From NCBI GenBank assembly GCA_020053915.1, contig JAGVMG010000053.1, positions 1 through 64,000 on the forward strand: a stretch of 64,000 nucleotides of DNA, given 5' to 3'. Below, piece after piece: positions 31,843-41,151 of the stretch (positions are counted from its first letter, which is position 1; every line of letters starts with the position of its first letter). A model generated the notes under the pieces. The model saw only the letters and a list, made by a program, of their open reading frames with translations, was not told where the DNA came from and did no database searches. The position numbers and the translations under genes are program-made. The DNA comes from Parachlamydiales bacterium (GTDB taxonomy: Bacteria > Chlamydiota > Chlamydiia > Chlamydiales > Rhabdochlamydiaceae).

Positions 31843-31920
31843 TTACTTAAAAGGGATGAAAAAAAATGGAGCCGATAAAGAAAGGATGATCAAAGTTCCT
31901 GCAATGATCAAAATCTTCAT
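31843..31920 (-). CDS. 25-residue hydrophobic peptide with a perfect ribosome site
   Basis: The frame MKILIIAGTLIILSLSAPFF continues FIPFK to a TAA stop. It is preceded at 6 bp by GGAGGT, the strongest Shine-Dalgarno in this region. The peptide is a single hydrophobic helix with Lys at both ends. Small size and composition resemble type I toxins or small membrane regulators; no antisense RNA gene can be demonstrated. It lies upstream of the copper operon on the same strand. Confidence 0.5.
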   Translation of the reverse strand: MKILIIAGTLIILSLSAPFFFIPFK

Positions 31921-32044
31921 AAAGTTACCTCCGTAAAATGGTCATAATATTATTTACTATGAAATTTTAACAAGAAAAAACTTCACGGAAAATTTTATCA
32001 ACCATGAGTTCGCAAGGAAAAGATCTAAACTCCATCAACAAATT

Positions 32045-33466
32045 CTAAGAGGGCATATCTTCTGAAGAAGGGACGCTCGAAAAGAAACGGCTCATCTTTT
32101 TTTCTTTGTAAAACCAAAGAAGTGCAACAGGCGCAACCATTGCGATCAATCCTGCAGCGATTAATCCCCCATAACGCAGGGCACTTCCCACATTTGCTTC
32201 AGGCGAAGGTTGGAAAACAACAAGGATTGTTAAAAGACATGCAAAAAGTCCGGCTATACATGAGATTGTTCGAAATCCTAATGGGATCTGATAATTTAAT
32301 GCGTCTTTTGGAGGACGTCCTAGTTTAAGAGCAGCTATAAAAAGGAGCATATACATCAGCATATAAAGGCCTGTACTTAAGGCCATCAAGAACCAATAAA
32401 ACGCATTAATGGTCGGCAGTAAATTGATCGAAAAACACAGGACACTCACAAAAACGGCTTGTAAAACTAGAATTCTGACAGATACTCCATGGCTATTTTT
32501 GACGATGAGAAAATTAGGCAAAAATCCATATTCAGCAGTTTGCAATAGCCCTTTTGCTGGCGAAAGAAGCCAATTGATCGAACCACCTAACCCTCCCACT
32601 ATTATCAATACAGCGAGGATCGGGGTGAGAAATGGGATATGAAAGGCGTCAAAAAATGAAGTAAACGTCTGCATAATCCCATCTACAAAACGAATTTCAG
32701 TGTTAGGAATAACAGTTGCAATAGAGAGAGCTCCGAAAATAAGGGTTCCTAAGAGAATCAACACTGAATAACCGATCGCTTTAGGAAAATTTTTTTGTGG
32801 ATTCAATATGTCGTTGACATGGACTCCTGCTAATTCCATTCCAAGAAATGAAGCCATAATCGTGACAATGGCACCTCCATTGTGTTCGAGAGAAAAGGAG
32901 GGAATCATGGCATCCAAAGAATAAGAAATGGATAGTGGGTTTTCTAATAGCATCCATCCAATCCCCAGAGAAATCAAGAGAATCATGGGAAAAAGGGTTC
33001 CAATCGTTCCACAAAAAGAATTAATTTTTGCTGAAACATGTATTCCCTTAAGATTTAATAATGTGAGTCCCCAAAACAGAGCGACGGTTGTGGAGACGAG
33101 GAAAACCTTGTTTTCCGCTAAGGCTGGATTAATAAGATGTGCAGCAGTGCCAGCAATAAATAAAAGCATGGTAGGATACCAAATCATCGTATTGATCCAT
33201 TGCAACCATACTCCCAATACCCCCGTTTTTTCTCCAAAAGCTTGTCGAATCCAGTGAAACACACCCCCTTGTTCAGGGTAACGCGAAGAAAATTCAGCTG
33301 AAATGAACGCCACTGGCACTAAAAAAATCAAAGCTGAAAGAATGAAAAAAAATACTAGCGACTCACCAAAAAAAGCTGTAGTAGGCAGTGTGCGAATGCT
33401 GTCTATCGCAGCAACGATAAGTAGAACTAAAGAAAATAGAGATAATTTTTTCTGCATAGGCGACAT
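32045..33466 (-). CDS. APC-family amino acid permease / antiporter
   Basis: 473 residues with 12 predicted membrane helices. The first (LSLFSLVLLIVAAIDSIRTL) and the conserved EFSSRYPEQGGVFHWIRQAFG loop place it in the glutamate:GABA antiporter (GadC) / YjeM-like branch of the APC superfamily. PAKGLLQTAEYGFLPN is another family signature. It probably exchanges amino acids across the inner membrane. Either of two Met residues near the start (MSPM) may initiate. It is divergent from recD2, with a hairpin between them. Confidence 0.85.
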   Translation of the reverse strand: MSPMQKKLSLFSLVLLIVAAIDSIRTLPTTAFFGESLVFFFILSALIFLVPVAFISAEFSSRYPEQGGVFHWIRQAFGEKTGVLGVWLQWINTMIWYPTMLLFIAGTAAHLINPALAENKVFLVSTTVALFWGLTLLNLKGIHVSAKINSFCGTIGTLFPMILLISLGIGWMLLENPLSISYSLDAMIPSFSLEHNGGAIVTIMASFLGMELAGVHVNDILNPQKNFPKAIGYSVLILLGTLIFGALSIATVIPNTEIRFVDGIMQTFTSFFDAFHIPFLTPILAVLIIVGGLGGSINWLLSPAKGLLQTAEYGFLPNFLIVKNSHGVSVRILVLQAVFVSVLCFSINLLPTINAFYWFLMALSTGLYMLMYMLLFIAALKLGRPPKDALNYQIPLGFRTISCIAGLFACLLTILVVFQPSPEANVGSALRYGGLIAAGLIAMVAPVALLWFYKEKKMSRFFSSVPSSEDMPS

Positions 33467-33494
33467 TTTTATCTTAAAGATTGATTTAGATCAA

Positions 33495-33520
33495 GGTACA
33501 AGAACTTATTGTCTTGTATC
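33495..33520. promoter_or_regulatory. Inverted repeat between the permease gene and recD2
   Basis: GGTACAAGA (33495-33503) pairs with TCTTGTATC (33512-33520) across 8 nt, nine pairs including one G-T. It lies in the divergent promoter region and could be an operator; no function is demonstrated. Confidence 0.25.
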
Positions 33521-33605
33521 AAGCAAAAGCAATGACCAATTTTTGAAGTTGCTTGGGATAAAATAGATTAGAACGCTATTCTCAAGTCCAGTCAAAAGGA
33601 ATCCA

Positions 33606-35771
33606 ATGCAAGAAGAATTATACGGCTATATCGAGAGCATCGTGTTTACGGAAAGTGAACGGGGCTTTACTGTTGCGAAATTAAAAGAGCCAAAGAAAAA
33701 AGAATTCACGTGGATTGTGGGGATCATGCCGTCTGTTCAGCCGGGTGAGACGATCCGCTGCAAAGGAAACTGGAAACACCATCCGGAGCATGGGCAGCAG
33801 TTTGAAGTGAAAAGCTTTGATCTCGAGGCACCTAGCGATCTTCTTGGAATTCAAAAATATCTCGAATCGGGGATGATTAAAGGGATAGGCCCCATTTACG
33901 CAGAGCGGATCGTCAAGCGCTTTGGGCTCCAGACACTCGATATCCTTGATCAAAAACCCGAAAGTCTGTTGGAGGTTTCTGGAATTGGCGAGAAGCGGAT
34001 TGAAAAGATCAAAACCTGCTGGCATGAGCAGCGCTCGATTCGGGATGTGATGATCTTCTTACGGGGGCATGGAGTGAGTCCTTCGTATGCACAAAAGATC
34101 TATAAGACGTATGGCGATCAAAGCATTCAAAAAGTGAAAACAAATCCGTATCGCTTAGCGCAAGAGATTCATGGGATCGGGTTCAAAACGGCAGATTCGA
34201 TTGCGCAAGGGATCGGGATCCCGCTAGACTCCCCTGCACGGATCGATGGTGGGATCTCCCATATGCTTTGGGAACTGAGCACTGAGGGACATGTCTGTTA
34301 TCCGCGCGGAGAGTTGGTTCCCATTGTCCAAGAAGCGCTCCAAGTGATGCTGTCTCTGATAGAAGAACGGATTGAGGCACTGATCAAATGCGGCGAGATT
34401 GTCTATGAACACGATCTCATCTGGGTGAAACCACTCTATCTCGCAGAAGTGGGTATTGCGAGAGAACTTTCCCGTTTGTTGAAAGAGAGGTGTGCCATCC
34501 GCCCTGTCACAGTGGAAAAAGCGATCCCTTGGGTCGAGCAACTGCTTAGGATCGAGCTGGCTCCAGAACAGGCAACAGCTGTCGGCATGGGGGTGAAGGA
34601 AAAAACTTTAATCATCACCGGTGGACCCGGGACAGGAAAAAGCACGATCACCAAAGCGATCCTTTCGATTACGGAAAAAATCACGACGCGCCTTGTCCTT
34701 GCAGCACCGACAGGAAGAGCTGCAAAACGGATGACAGAAATCACAGGGAAAAAAGCGGTCACGATCCACAGCTTGCTTGAGATGGATTTTAAAGCGGGCG
34801 GCTTTAAACGCAATCGGCAAAATCCCATTGCCTGCGATTTAATCATCATCGATGAAGCTAGCATGATCGATACGCAACTAATGAACCATCTGCTCAAAGC
34901 AGTGCCGAATGAAGCGCGTCTGATTTTAATCGGCGATATCGATCAGCTCCCAAGTGTGGGACCTGGAAATGTATTAAAAGACCTGATCCAATCGGATGCG
35001 ATCCCCGTGATCCAGCTCAAAAAGATCTTTCGGCAAGCAGCAGGCTCGCGCATTGTCACCAATGCCCATGCGATCAACGCGGGACAATTCCCCGATATTT
35101 CCTTCCAACCGCGCAGCGATTTTCGGTTCATCTCTGTCGAAGAGCCGGAAGAGGTCGTAAAAGTGATCCTCGATCTTGTCAAATCGGAAATCCCCCGCTC
35201 GTGCCACTTTCATCGCTTTGATGAGATCCAGGTGCTCGCTCCCATGAAAAAAGGGCTCATGGGAATCGAGAATCTCAATGTCCTTCTACAGCAAAATCTC
35301 AATCCTTGCCCCACCCCGCTTATTCGGATGGGACGTTGCTTTCACGTGGGCGATAAAGTGATGCAATTGCGCAATAACTACGAAAAGGAAGTCTATAACG
35401 GCGATATTGGAAAGATCGTTGAAATTGACCTCACCGAACAACAACTGAAAGTGGTCTTTGACGGCAAGTGGGTCGTGTACGAATTTCTAGAGATAGATGA
35501 ACTGGCGTTGGCCTATGCTGTCTCGATCCATAAATACCAGGGAAGTGAATGCCCTTGTGTCATCATTCCAGTGCACACGAGCCATTTTAAAATGCTCTAC
35601 CGCAATCTCCTCTACACAGGTATTACACGAGGGAAGAAACTGGTGGTTCTCGTTGGCAGTAAAAAAGCGCTCTCGATTGCTGTTAGAAACGAAGACGTGT
35701 CAAAACGCTATACAGGTCTAGCCCGAACTGTGAGGCACTTCGTCATGGGAAGCAGTTTGCAGCTCCAGTGA
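33606..35771 (+). CDS. recD2: RecD2-type (RecD/TraA) DNA helicase
   Basis: 721 residues. The N-terminal about 190 residues contain helix-hairpin-helix segments (GIGPIYAERIVKRFG, VSGIGEKRIEKI, EIHGIGFKTAD) typical of RecD2, absent in the RecBCD-bound RecD1. The SF1B helicase core has Walker A GGPGTGKST at about 339-347, motif II LIIIDEASMID and the C-terminal ALAYAVSIHKYQGSE. It is a 5'-3' helicase in repair. It corresponds to the recD gene next to metG in Chlamydia (as I recall, CT033). The 3' end overlaps the next, convergent gene by 54 bp. Confidence 0.9.
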   Translation: MQEELYGYIESIVFTESERGFTVAKLKEPKKKEFTWIVGIMPSVQPGETIRCKGNWKHHPEHGQQFEVKSFDLEAPSDLLGIQKYLESGMIKGIGPIYAERIVKRFGLQTLDILDQKPESLLEVSGIGEKRIEKIKTCWHEQRSIRDVMIFLRGHGVSPSYAQKIYKTYGDQSIQKVKTNPYRLAQEIHGIGFKTADSIAQGIGIPLDSPARIDGGISHMLWELSTEGHVCYPRGELVPIVQEALQVMLSLIEERIEALIKCGEIVYEHDLIWVKPLYLAEVGIARELSRLLKERCAIRPVTVEKAIPWVEQLLRIELAPEQATAVGMGVKEKTLIITGGPGTGKSTITKAILSITEKITTRLVLAAPTGRAAKRMTEITGKKAVTIHSLLEMDFKAGGFKRNRQNPIACDLIIIDEASMIDTQLMNHLLKAVPNEARLILIGDIDQLPSVGPGNVLKDLIQSDAIPVIQLKKIFRQAAGSRIVTNAHAINAGQFPDISFQPRSDFRFISVEEPEEVVKVILDLVKSEIPRSCHFHRFDEIQVLAPMKKGLMGIENLNVLLQQNLNPCPTPLIRMGRCFHVGDKVMQLRNNYEKEVYNGDIGKIVEIDLTEQQLKVVFDGKWVVYEFLEIDELALAYAVSIHKYQGSECPCVIIPVHTSHFKMLYRNLLYTGITRGKKLVVLVGSKKALSIAVRNEDVSKRYTGLARTVRHFVMGSSLQLQ

Positions 35772-37310
35772 AAAACAATGAGGACCTGCCATCGCCTCTG
35801 GATTATTCCACAAATCCATCGCCTGAGAAAAATCTTCGGGGTTTTCTGGATCATAACCAATAAAATGAACCTTGAGATTAGGAATATGATCGAGCAAAAA
35901 TTTCTCAAACGCATCCATGAGCACCCATCCTAGTCGATCTTGAACTTTAGCACCTGAGGAGATCCAATAGTAATGCCCCTTTTTTTCTGACCAGCCTGTA
36001 ATGGAATTGAGAAAATTGACATTGAACTTAGGACACGCTTGAAATTCTTCATCAATCGTGAGGATGTCATTTGGAGAGACATCAAAAAAAACACCTGGCG
36101 TGGGAATCACAAGAAAACCCTGTTGTTCTAGCTTCTTTCGCGTCTTAAGAACAAGAGATCCCAGTTCCTCTGATAAACACACAGCTGTTGCAATGTAACG
36201 TTTAACAACATCCAGATCAGAAGTCGTTAATCCCAACAGCTTATGGTCCTTTTCGATTTTCTTTAGAAAATCGACTGTCGTCTGATAATCCTGAAGAAAT
36301 AGACTCCCTTTTGGTCCAGGTCTCAAAAACGTGTCTAAATGGTAACCCACTTGCGGCAGTATCAATAAGTCACTTGATGAAGCACTCTCAGATAACAACA
36401 CTTTGACTAACTGAGTTTTGATCCGCTGACGTAATTGATAATAACATAGTGCATCTTCCTTAAGATCTTCATATTCCTCAGGAAATAGCTTTAATGGAGA
36501 ATGAACTCCTAATTCAATTGCTTTTTTTGGAAAAAGAGAAGGCTCTATTGTCAACCCCTTACTCTCCATTCGAACCTGATCCACCGACTTAAAAATGTCA
36601 GATCCAGAAACATAACCGCAAGAGCTATCAAGAAATCCCTGAGCGTGCATTTTAGCAGAGATTTGTTGAAACTTCTCCTCAGAAAGAAACGGTACATCTT
36701 TTAGTAATTCCTCATCTTCAAAAAAAAATCCATCTAGGCATTGATGCAGAAATGCAATAGAAAAGGAATCCCTACCCATTAGCATTTTTTTGATACCATG
36801 AACATTTGTGGCACTAAAGCAATTGCCTCCTTCCATGTAAAAGGGCAAGTGAGTAACTATTTTTGGCAAATCAAGATTGTGTTGAATTTTTTCCAACTGG
36901 TCATAGACTATGCCGAGACAGGTATCAAAAAAAATATGGTGAGTGAGGAACGCCGCTTTGTTGCTTGTCAGAAAAGATAAGGACTCATTGATACGCACAG
37001 CAAGAGGGATAGAAGATGATTTGGAAGGAAGAGCAAAATCATCGCCTGAGATCCTAATCCATAGATCTCGCGGCATAATCCCCTCCTTGGCAAAAAGCAA
37101 CTCAAATCCTTCCTCCTTAGCAATCCCGATCATATTGCTTTGAAAATGATCATTGGGAAGCTCTCCATTCCATTGAGCGAAAAGAAGTTTTTGAATCACA
37201 ATACCAAAGTCATTCGTATCTGAAGAATAGGTCCAAGTTGTTCGAGAAGAATCTTGAAATGAAGGACTTTGAGGACAGATTGTCTCCCTGACAGAATGCG
37301 TCGCAGCCAT
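35718..37310 (-). CDS. Peptidyl-arginine deiminase-like (guanidino-modifying superfamily) protein
   Basis: 530 residues from the Met at 37310, placed 4 bp after metG. No close family match is obvious, but the order of motifs fits the GME/PAD fold. RDLWIRISGDDF (81-92) resembles the W-x-R/Q-D segment with the first Asp. FYMEGGNCF has EGGN at 160-163. GYHLDTFLRPG has H324-x-D326. AGPHCFS near the C-terminus puts Cys512 where PADs and agmatine deiminases carry the nucleophile. The spacing (about 160, 324, 512) is wider than in agmatine deiminase and more like PADs. It would hydrolyse or modify arginine-type side chains. There is no signal peptide. Activity is inferred only. Confidence 0.55.
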   Translation of the reverse strand: MAATHSVRETICPQSPSFQDSSRTTWTYSSDTNDFGIVIQKLLFAQWNGELPNDHFQSNMIGIAKEEGFELLFAKEGIMPRDLWIRISGDDFALPSKSSSIPLAVRINESLSFLTSNKAAFLTHHIFFDTCLGIVYDQLEKIQHNLDLPKIVTHLPFYMEGGNCFSATNVHGIKKMLMGRDSFSIAFLHQCLDGFFFEDEELLKDVPFLSEEKFQQISAKMHAQGFLDSSCGYVSGSDIFKSVDQVRMESKGLTIEPSLFPKKAIELGVHSPLKLFPEEYEDLKEDALCYYQLRQRIKTQLVKVLLSESASSSDLLILPQVGYHLDTFLRPGPKGSLFLQDYQTTVDFLKKIEKDHKLLGLTTSDLDVVKRYIATAVCLSEELGSLVLKTRKKLEQQGFLVIPTPGVFFDVSPNDILTIDEEFQACPKFNVNFLNSITGWSEKKGHYYWISSGAKVQDRLGWVLMDAFEKFLLDHIPNLKVHFIGYDPENPEDFSQAMDLWNNPEAMAGPHCFSLELQTASHDEVPHSSG

Positions 37311-37314
37311 AATT

Positions 37315-39363
37315 TTAAGCGACAGGAGCCCCAGGCAGGGCATTTTTAAACTGAGGCAGTTCAAGGCCAAAGGGAGTTTCAGCAGCGAGAATCATGCCTT
37401 GACTTTCGATTCCCATTAATACCGCAGGCTTTAGATTCGCCACAATCACAACAGTACATCCGACAAGATCAGAAAGATCATCGAACTTATCCCCGATTCC
37501 TGAGGCAATTGTTCTTTGCTCGAAACCGAGATCAACGGTGATTTTGAGCATTTTTTTGGATTTGGGAACACGCTCGGCATGCAGAATTTTTCCTGTACGC
37601 AAATCGAGCTTGCGAAACTCCTCAATTCCCACCTGTTCTTTAATGGGCAAAGTGACTTTGGTCTTTTCCGCAGGAAGCGAGGTCTTAAGCTTTTGCAGCT
37701 TTTCAATCTCTTTTTGAATCACCTCATCTTCAACGCGAGAAAACAACACTTCAGGCTTTGGAAGAGGGTGTCCTGCTACAAGAGTGTGGGTCAGGATTTT
37801 TTCCCAGTTTTGATGACTTAACGGCTCATGGAATCCAAGCATTTTCCATACTTTTTCAGCTGTTCCTGGAATCACTGGAGCCGAAATGAGCGCGAGTGCT
37901 TTGATTCCTTCTAAACAGCAAGCGATGGTATTTTGCATATCGTGGTGCGTAAGCGCACTTTTTGCAGCGATCCACGGCTTTTTAGCATCGAAATAAACAT
38001 TACCCGCTTGTGCGAGCTCCATGATAATCTGGCAGGCTTTGCGCAAGTGAAACGTGGAATACGCCTCTTGAGCAGCAAGAGTGAGCTGAGAGACTTTTGC
38101 AAGGAATTCCTGATCGATCGGATGGAGATTAGACGATGCGGGCACTTTTCCGTCACACTGAGCTTGCATAAAGACAAGTGTGCGGTTGATCAGATTGCCA
38201 TACTTGCCAAGCAGTTCGCTATTACAGCGGAGTTGAAAATCTTTCCAAGAAAATTCAGAATCTTGGTTTTCAGGAGCATTCGCAGCAATCGCAAATCGAA
38301 TCTGGTCCGCTGAGAATTGCTCAAAGAAAGTATCGAGATCAATCGTCCATCCATCTGACTTGCTAAACTGTCGTCCATCAAGAGTGTAAAACTCGTTTGC
38401 GGGCAGTTCATCCACGAGCTTATAAGGCATATTTTGCCCCATTGTCATTGCAGGGAAAAAGACCGCGTGGAATGGGATGTTATCTTTGCCGATAAATTGT
38501 ACAAGTTTCGTTTGAGGCTCGAGCCAATACTCTTTCCAAGCTTCTGGCTTTCCGATCTTCTCAGCCCACTCACGCGTTGCTGAGATGTAGCCAATCGGCG
38601 CATCAAACCAGACATAGAGAACCTTTCCTTCTGTTCCTGGGAGAGGAATCGGAATCCCCCAGTCGGAATCGCGCGTGATGGCACGCGGCTTTAAATCATC
38701 GATGTAACCCTTGGCGAAGTTCGCAACATTGGCTTTCCAGTGCTTCTGATCGATCCACTCGGTGAGTTTTTCTTTAAAATGATCAAATCTCAAAAACCAA
38801 TTTTTGGTCGGCTTGCGCACAAGCGGCGCTCCAGAAACTTTGGATCGGGGCGAAATGAGATCTGTGGCTTCATAGGAAGCGCCGCATTTTTGACACTCAT
38901 CTCCCCTAGCCTCTGGAAAGCTGCATTTGGGACAGGTACCTACAACATAGCGGTCTGCGAGAAAACGGCCATCTTTTTCAGAATAGAGCTGATCGGTCAC
39001 TCTCTCTTCAATATGCCCATTGTTCAAGAGATCTAAAAAGTACTGCTGTGTTGTCTTAGTGTGTCCAGGCCAAGTGGTTCGAGAATAGTGATCGAACGAA
39101 AAATCTAACTGGGAAAAAAACTTTTGATTAATCTCATGAAACAGATCGACATGCTCCTTGGGAGTCCGTCCTGCACTTTCAGCGCTGAGCGTAATCGCAA
39201 CTCCATACTCGTCAGATCCACAGATGTACAAGACATCACGGCCCATTAGACGTTGAAACCGCGCGTAACAGTCACCGGGCAAATAAGCGCCAGCAATATG
39301 ACCAAAATGCAGAGGTCCATTCGCATAAGGAAGTGCGGAAGTGATTAAGACTTTCTGTTTCAT
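37315..39363 (-). CDS. metG: Methionyl-tRNA synthetase
   Basis: 682 residues. The class I site motif is PYANGPLHFGHIAG and the KMSKS equivalent is QFSKS (RQFSKSDGW). The zinc knuckle is CPKCSFPEARGDECQKCG. The C-terminal about 110 residues are an EMAP/Trbp111 tRNA-binding domain (FRKLDLRTGKILHAERVPKS, SQGMILAA). It charges tRNA-Met. Chlamydia MetG enzymes, as I recall, lack the C-terminal domain, so this one is longer. The start follows the small gene at 39373 on the same strand. Confidence 0.95.
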   Translation of the reverse strand: MKQKVLITSALPYANGPLHFGHIAGAYLPGDCYARFQRLMGRDVLYICGSDEYGVAITLSAESAGRTPKEHVDLFHEINQKFFSQLDFSFDHYSRTTWPGHTKTTQQYFLDLLNNGHIEERVTDQLYSEKDGRFLADRYVVGTCPKCSFPEARGDECQKCGASYEATDLISPRSKVSGAPLVRKPTKNWFLRFDHFKEKLTEWIDQKHWKANVANFAKGYIDDLKPRAITRDSDWGIPIPLPGTEGKVLYVWFDAPIGYISATREWAEKIGKPEAWKEYWLEPQTKLVQFIGKDNIPFHAVFFPAMTMGQNMPYKLVDELPANEFYTLDGRQFSKSDGWTIDLDTFFEQFSADQIRFAIAANAPENQDSEFSWKDFQLRCNSELLGKYGNLINRTLVFMQAQCDGKVPASSNLHPIDQEFLAKVSQLTLAAQEAYSTFHLRKACQIIMELAQAGNVYFDAKKPWIAAKSALTHHDMQNTIACCLEGIKALALISAPVIPGTAEKVWKMLGFHEPLSHQNWEKILTHTLVAGHPLPKPEVLFSRVEDEVIQKEIEKLQKLKTSLPAEKTKVTLPIKEQVGIEEFRKLDLRTGKILHAERVPKSKKMLKITVDLGFEQRTIASGIGDKFDDLSDLVGCTVVIVANLKPAVLMGIESQGMILAAETPFGLELPQFKNALPGAPVA

Positions 39364-39372
39364 ACTTTAAGC

Positions 39373-39603
39373 TTAGTTAGACTCGTCTTCGTCTCGATCT
39401 AAAGCTTTCAAGTCTTTGAGATAATCTTCTTGAGGATTGCGCCGGACCTCTTCGAGAAGCTTATCAATAGAAACTTCATGTCCAGAGTGGATATAATATC
39501 GGCCTAATTCAATGGCTTGATTAGCCAATTTAAAATTGTTTTTAAACAACAAACGCAGTTGCTCATTCGTCAACTGATGGCGGGGTCCTGATCGATCTTT
39601 CAT
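39373..39603 (-). CDS. Small conserved chlamydial protein between gmk and metG
   Basis: 76 residues, charged and helical. It occupies the same slot as the small ORF between gmk and metG in Chlamydia trachomatis (CT031, from memory). LTNEQLRLLFKNNFKLANQA followed by IELGRYYIHSG, and LLEEVRRNPQEDY, faintly recall the RNA polymerase omega subunit, whose gene follows gmk in many bacteria. The similarity is too weak to assign. AAGGAG lies 5 bp upstream of the ATG. Confidence 0.7.
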   Translation of the reverse strand: MKDRSGPRHQLTNEQLRLLFKNNFKLANQAIELGRYYIHSGHEVSIDKLLEEVRRNPQEDYLKDLKALDRDEDESN

Positions 39604-39612
39604 GGATTCTCC

Positions 39613-40212
39613 TTATAAATTTCGTACTTTGTGCTCTTCTGCGATCACAATACTCCGCAAAATCGCATAGGCATCATCTAACTCATCATTAATGAGATGG
39701 TAATCATAATAGCGCACCATCTCCAATTCTTTTTCCGCCCAAGAAAGGCGTTTTTCAATCACCTCTTTGCTCTCTGTCTGCCGTTTATCGAGGCGCATTT
39801 TAAGCTCATCGAGAGAAGGAGGACTTAAAAACACATACACTGCGGGAAAATTTTTCTTTCTTAACTGCATGGCCCCTTGCGTATCAATAATGAGAAACAC
39901 ATGTTTGCCCGCTTGCTGTTGTTGTTCCACAAATGTGCGCGATGTGCCATATTCGTGGCCAAAAACTTGCGCGTGTTCCAAAAAATCGCCCAGCTGAATT
40001 TTTTGTTGAAACTCCACTTCGGTTAAAAAATGGTAATCAACGCCTGAAACCTCACCAGGACGTATCGGCCGGGTTGTACAAGAGACACTTTCCGCGATGC
40101 AGTCAAAATCGCGAATAAGCATCCGCACCAATGTCGTCTTTCCCGTGCCCGCAGGAGCGCTGAGCACAAAGACAAGCCCTTGAGGCATATTTCCTAAAAG
40201 CTTTTGACCCAT
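39613..40212 (-). CDS. gmk: Guanylate kinase
   Basis: 199 residues from the ATG at 40212, one base after the stop of the YicC gene (TGA-T-ATG). The longer frame from 40251 overlaps that gene. P-loop SAPAGTGKTTL near the start, GMP-binding segment SVSCTTRPIRPGEVSGVDYHF, lid region LDKRQTESKEVIEKRL. It phosphorylates GMP to GDP. Coupling with yicC is common in bacteria. Confidence 0.93.
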   Translation of the reverse strand: MGQKLLGNMPQGLVFVLSAPAGTGKTTLVRMLIRDFDCIAESVSCTTRPIRPGEVSGVDYHFLTEVEFQQKIQLGDFLEHAQVFGHEYGTSRTFVEQQQQAGKHVFLIIDTQGAMQLRKKNFPAVYVFLSPPSLDELKMRLDKRQTESKEVIEKRLSWAEKELEMVRYYDYHLINDELDDAYAILRSIVIAEEHKVRNL

Positions 40213-40213
40213 A

Positions 40214-41098
40214 TCATTCGATGTTTTGTACTTGTTCCCGAATTTTCTCAAGTTCCCCTTTCATCTTAACGACAAGGGTGGATACTTCCGTATCTGCGGA
40301 TTTCGCACCTAAAGTATTGATCTCGCGGTTCATTTCCTGGACGAGAAAATCAAGAGTTCGTCCAATCGACTTCGAGGAGGAGCTGAGATGCGCACGCAAC
40401 TGATCCATATGGGAGTATAGCCGAACAATCTCTTCCGTGATATCCATTTTTTCAGCGAGCAGCGCAAGCTCGCGTGCGATCTTTTCTTCCAGCTCAGGGC
40501 TGAGGGCCGAAATCTCTGCTAAACGCTCTCTAATCTTTTGTTGATAACGGACTAAAGGCAGCTCTTTACGCGATTCGATTACCTTGAGAGCTTCTGTAAT
40601 CAGGTCAAGTCGCTTTAAGATATCTTGTCCTAAAACCTTCCCCTCTTGCTGTTTCATCTTATTCAGAGTCAAAAGAGTTTCTGATAAGGCAGCTTCCAAA
40701 GCATCGCGCATCGGAGCTTCCTCTTCAACTGTTTGAAACGGAGAGGTTTTCTGAAGCTGTTCTACAAGAAAGCGCAAATCGACATTCTGAGGATCGCATC
40801 CCAAGTCGCGGGCCAATGTATCCCAGCTTCCTTTTAATGCTTTTAATTGGGCAGCTTGCGCCTGCCACAGTCCCCCGCCCGTCTGTTCCGCTTGCAGCGT
40901 CACCCGAACCGTAACCTGTCCCCTCTCAATGTCAGAACTGAGCCATTTGCGCATGTCAACTTCAAATCGCAAAAGGTCCTTTGGCAAATAGACATTGATA
41001 TCGAGCATCTTTCGGTTTACCGACTGCACCTCGATGACTAACCGTCCGAATGCAGTTGCGTGGCTGGTACGGCCATAAGCCGTCATGCTTTTGGTCAT
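40214..41098 (-). CDS. yicC: YicC-family endoribonuclease/RNA turnover protein
   Basis: 294 residues, length typical of YicC. Family start SMTAYGRTS(H) is visible, as are VEVQSVNRKMLDIN-type and SDIERGQVTVRV segments and the C-terminal KSIGRTLDFLVQEMNREINT. YicC proteins act as endoribonucleases on small RNAs in E. coli and B. subtilis. It is one base upstream of gmk, so both are cotranslated. Confidence 0.9.
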   Translation of the reverse strand: MTKSMTAYGRTSHATAFGRLVIEVQSVNRKMLDINVYLPKDLLRFEVDMRKWLSSDIERGQVTVRVTLQAEQTGGGLWQAQAAQLKALKGSWDTLARDLGCDPQNVDLRFLVEQLQKTSPFQTVEEEAPMRDALEAALSETLLTLNKMKQQEGKVLGQDILKRLDLITEALKVIESRKELPLVRYQQKIRERLAEISALSPELEEKIARELALLAEKMDITEEIVRLYSHMDQLRAHLSSSSKSIGRTLDFLVQEMNREINTLGAKSADTEVSTLVVKMKGELEKIREQVQNIE

Positions 41099-41151
41099 CT
41101 GTTAGGAGCTCTCTAAAATTGTAGTTATCAGAGAGTGTATACCTTAAAAAC

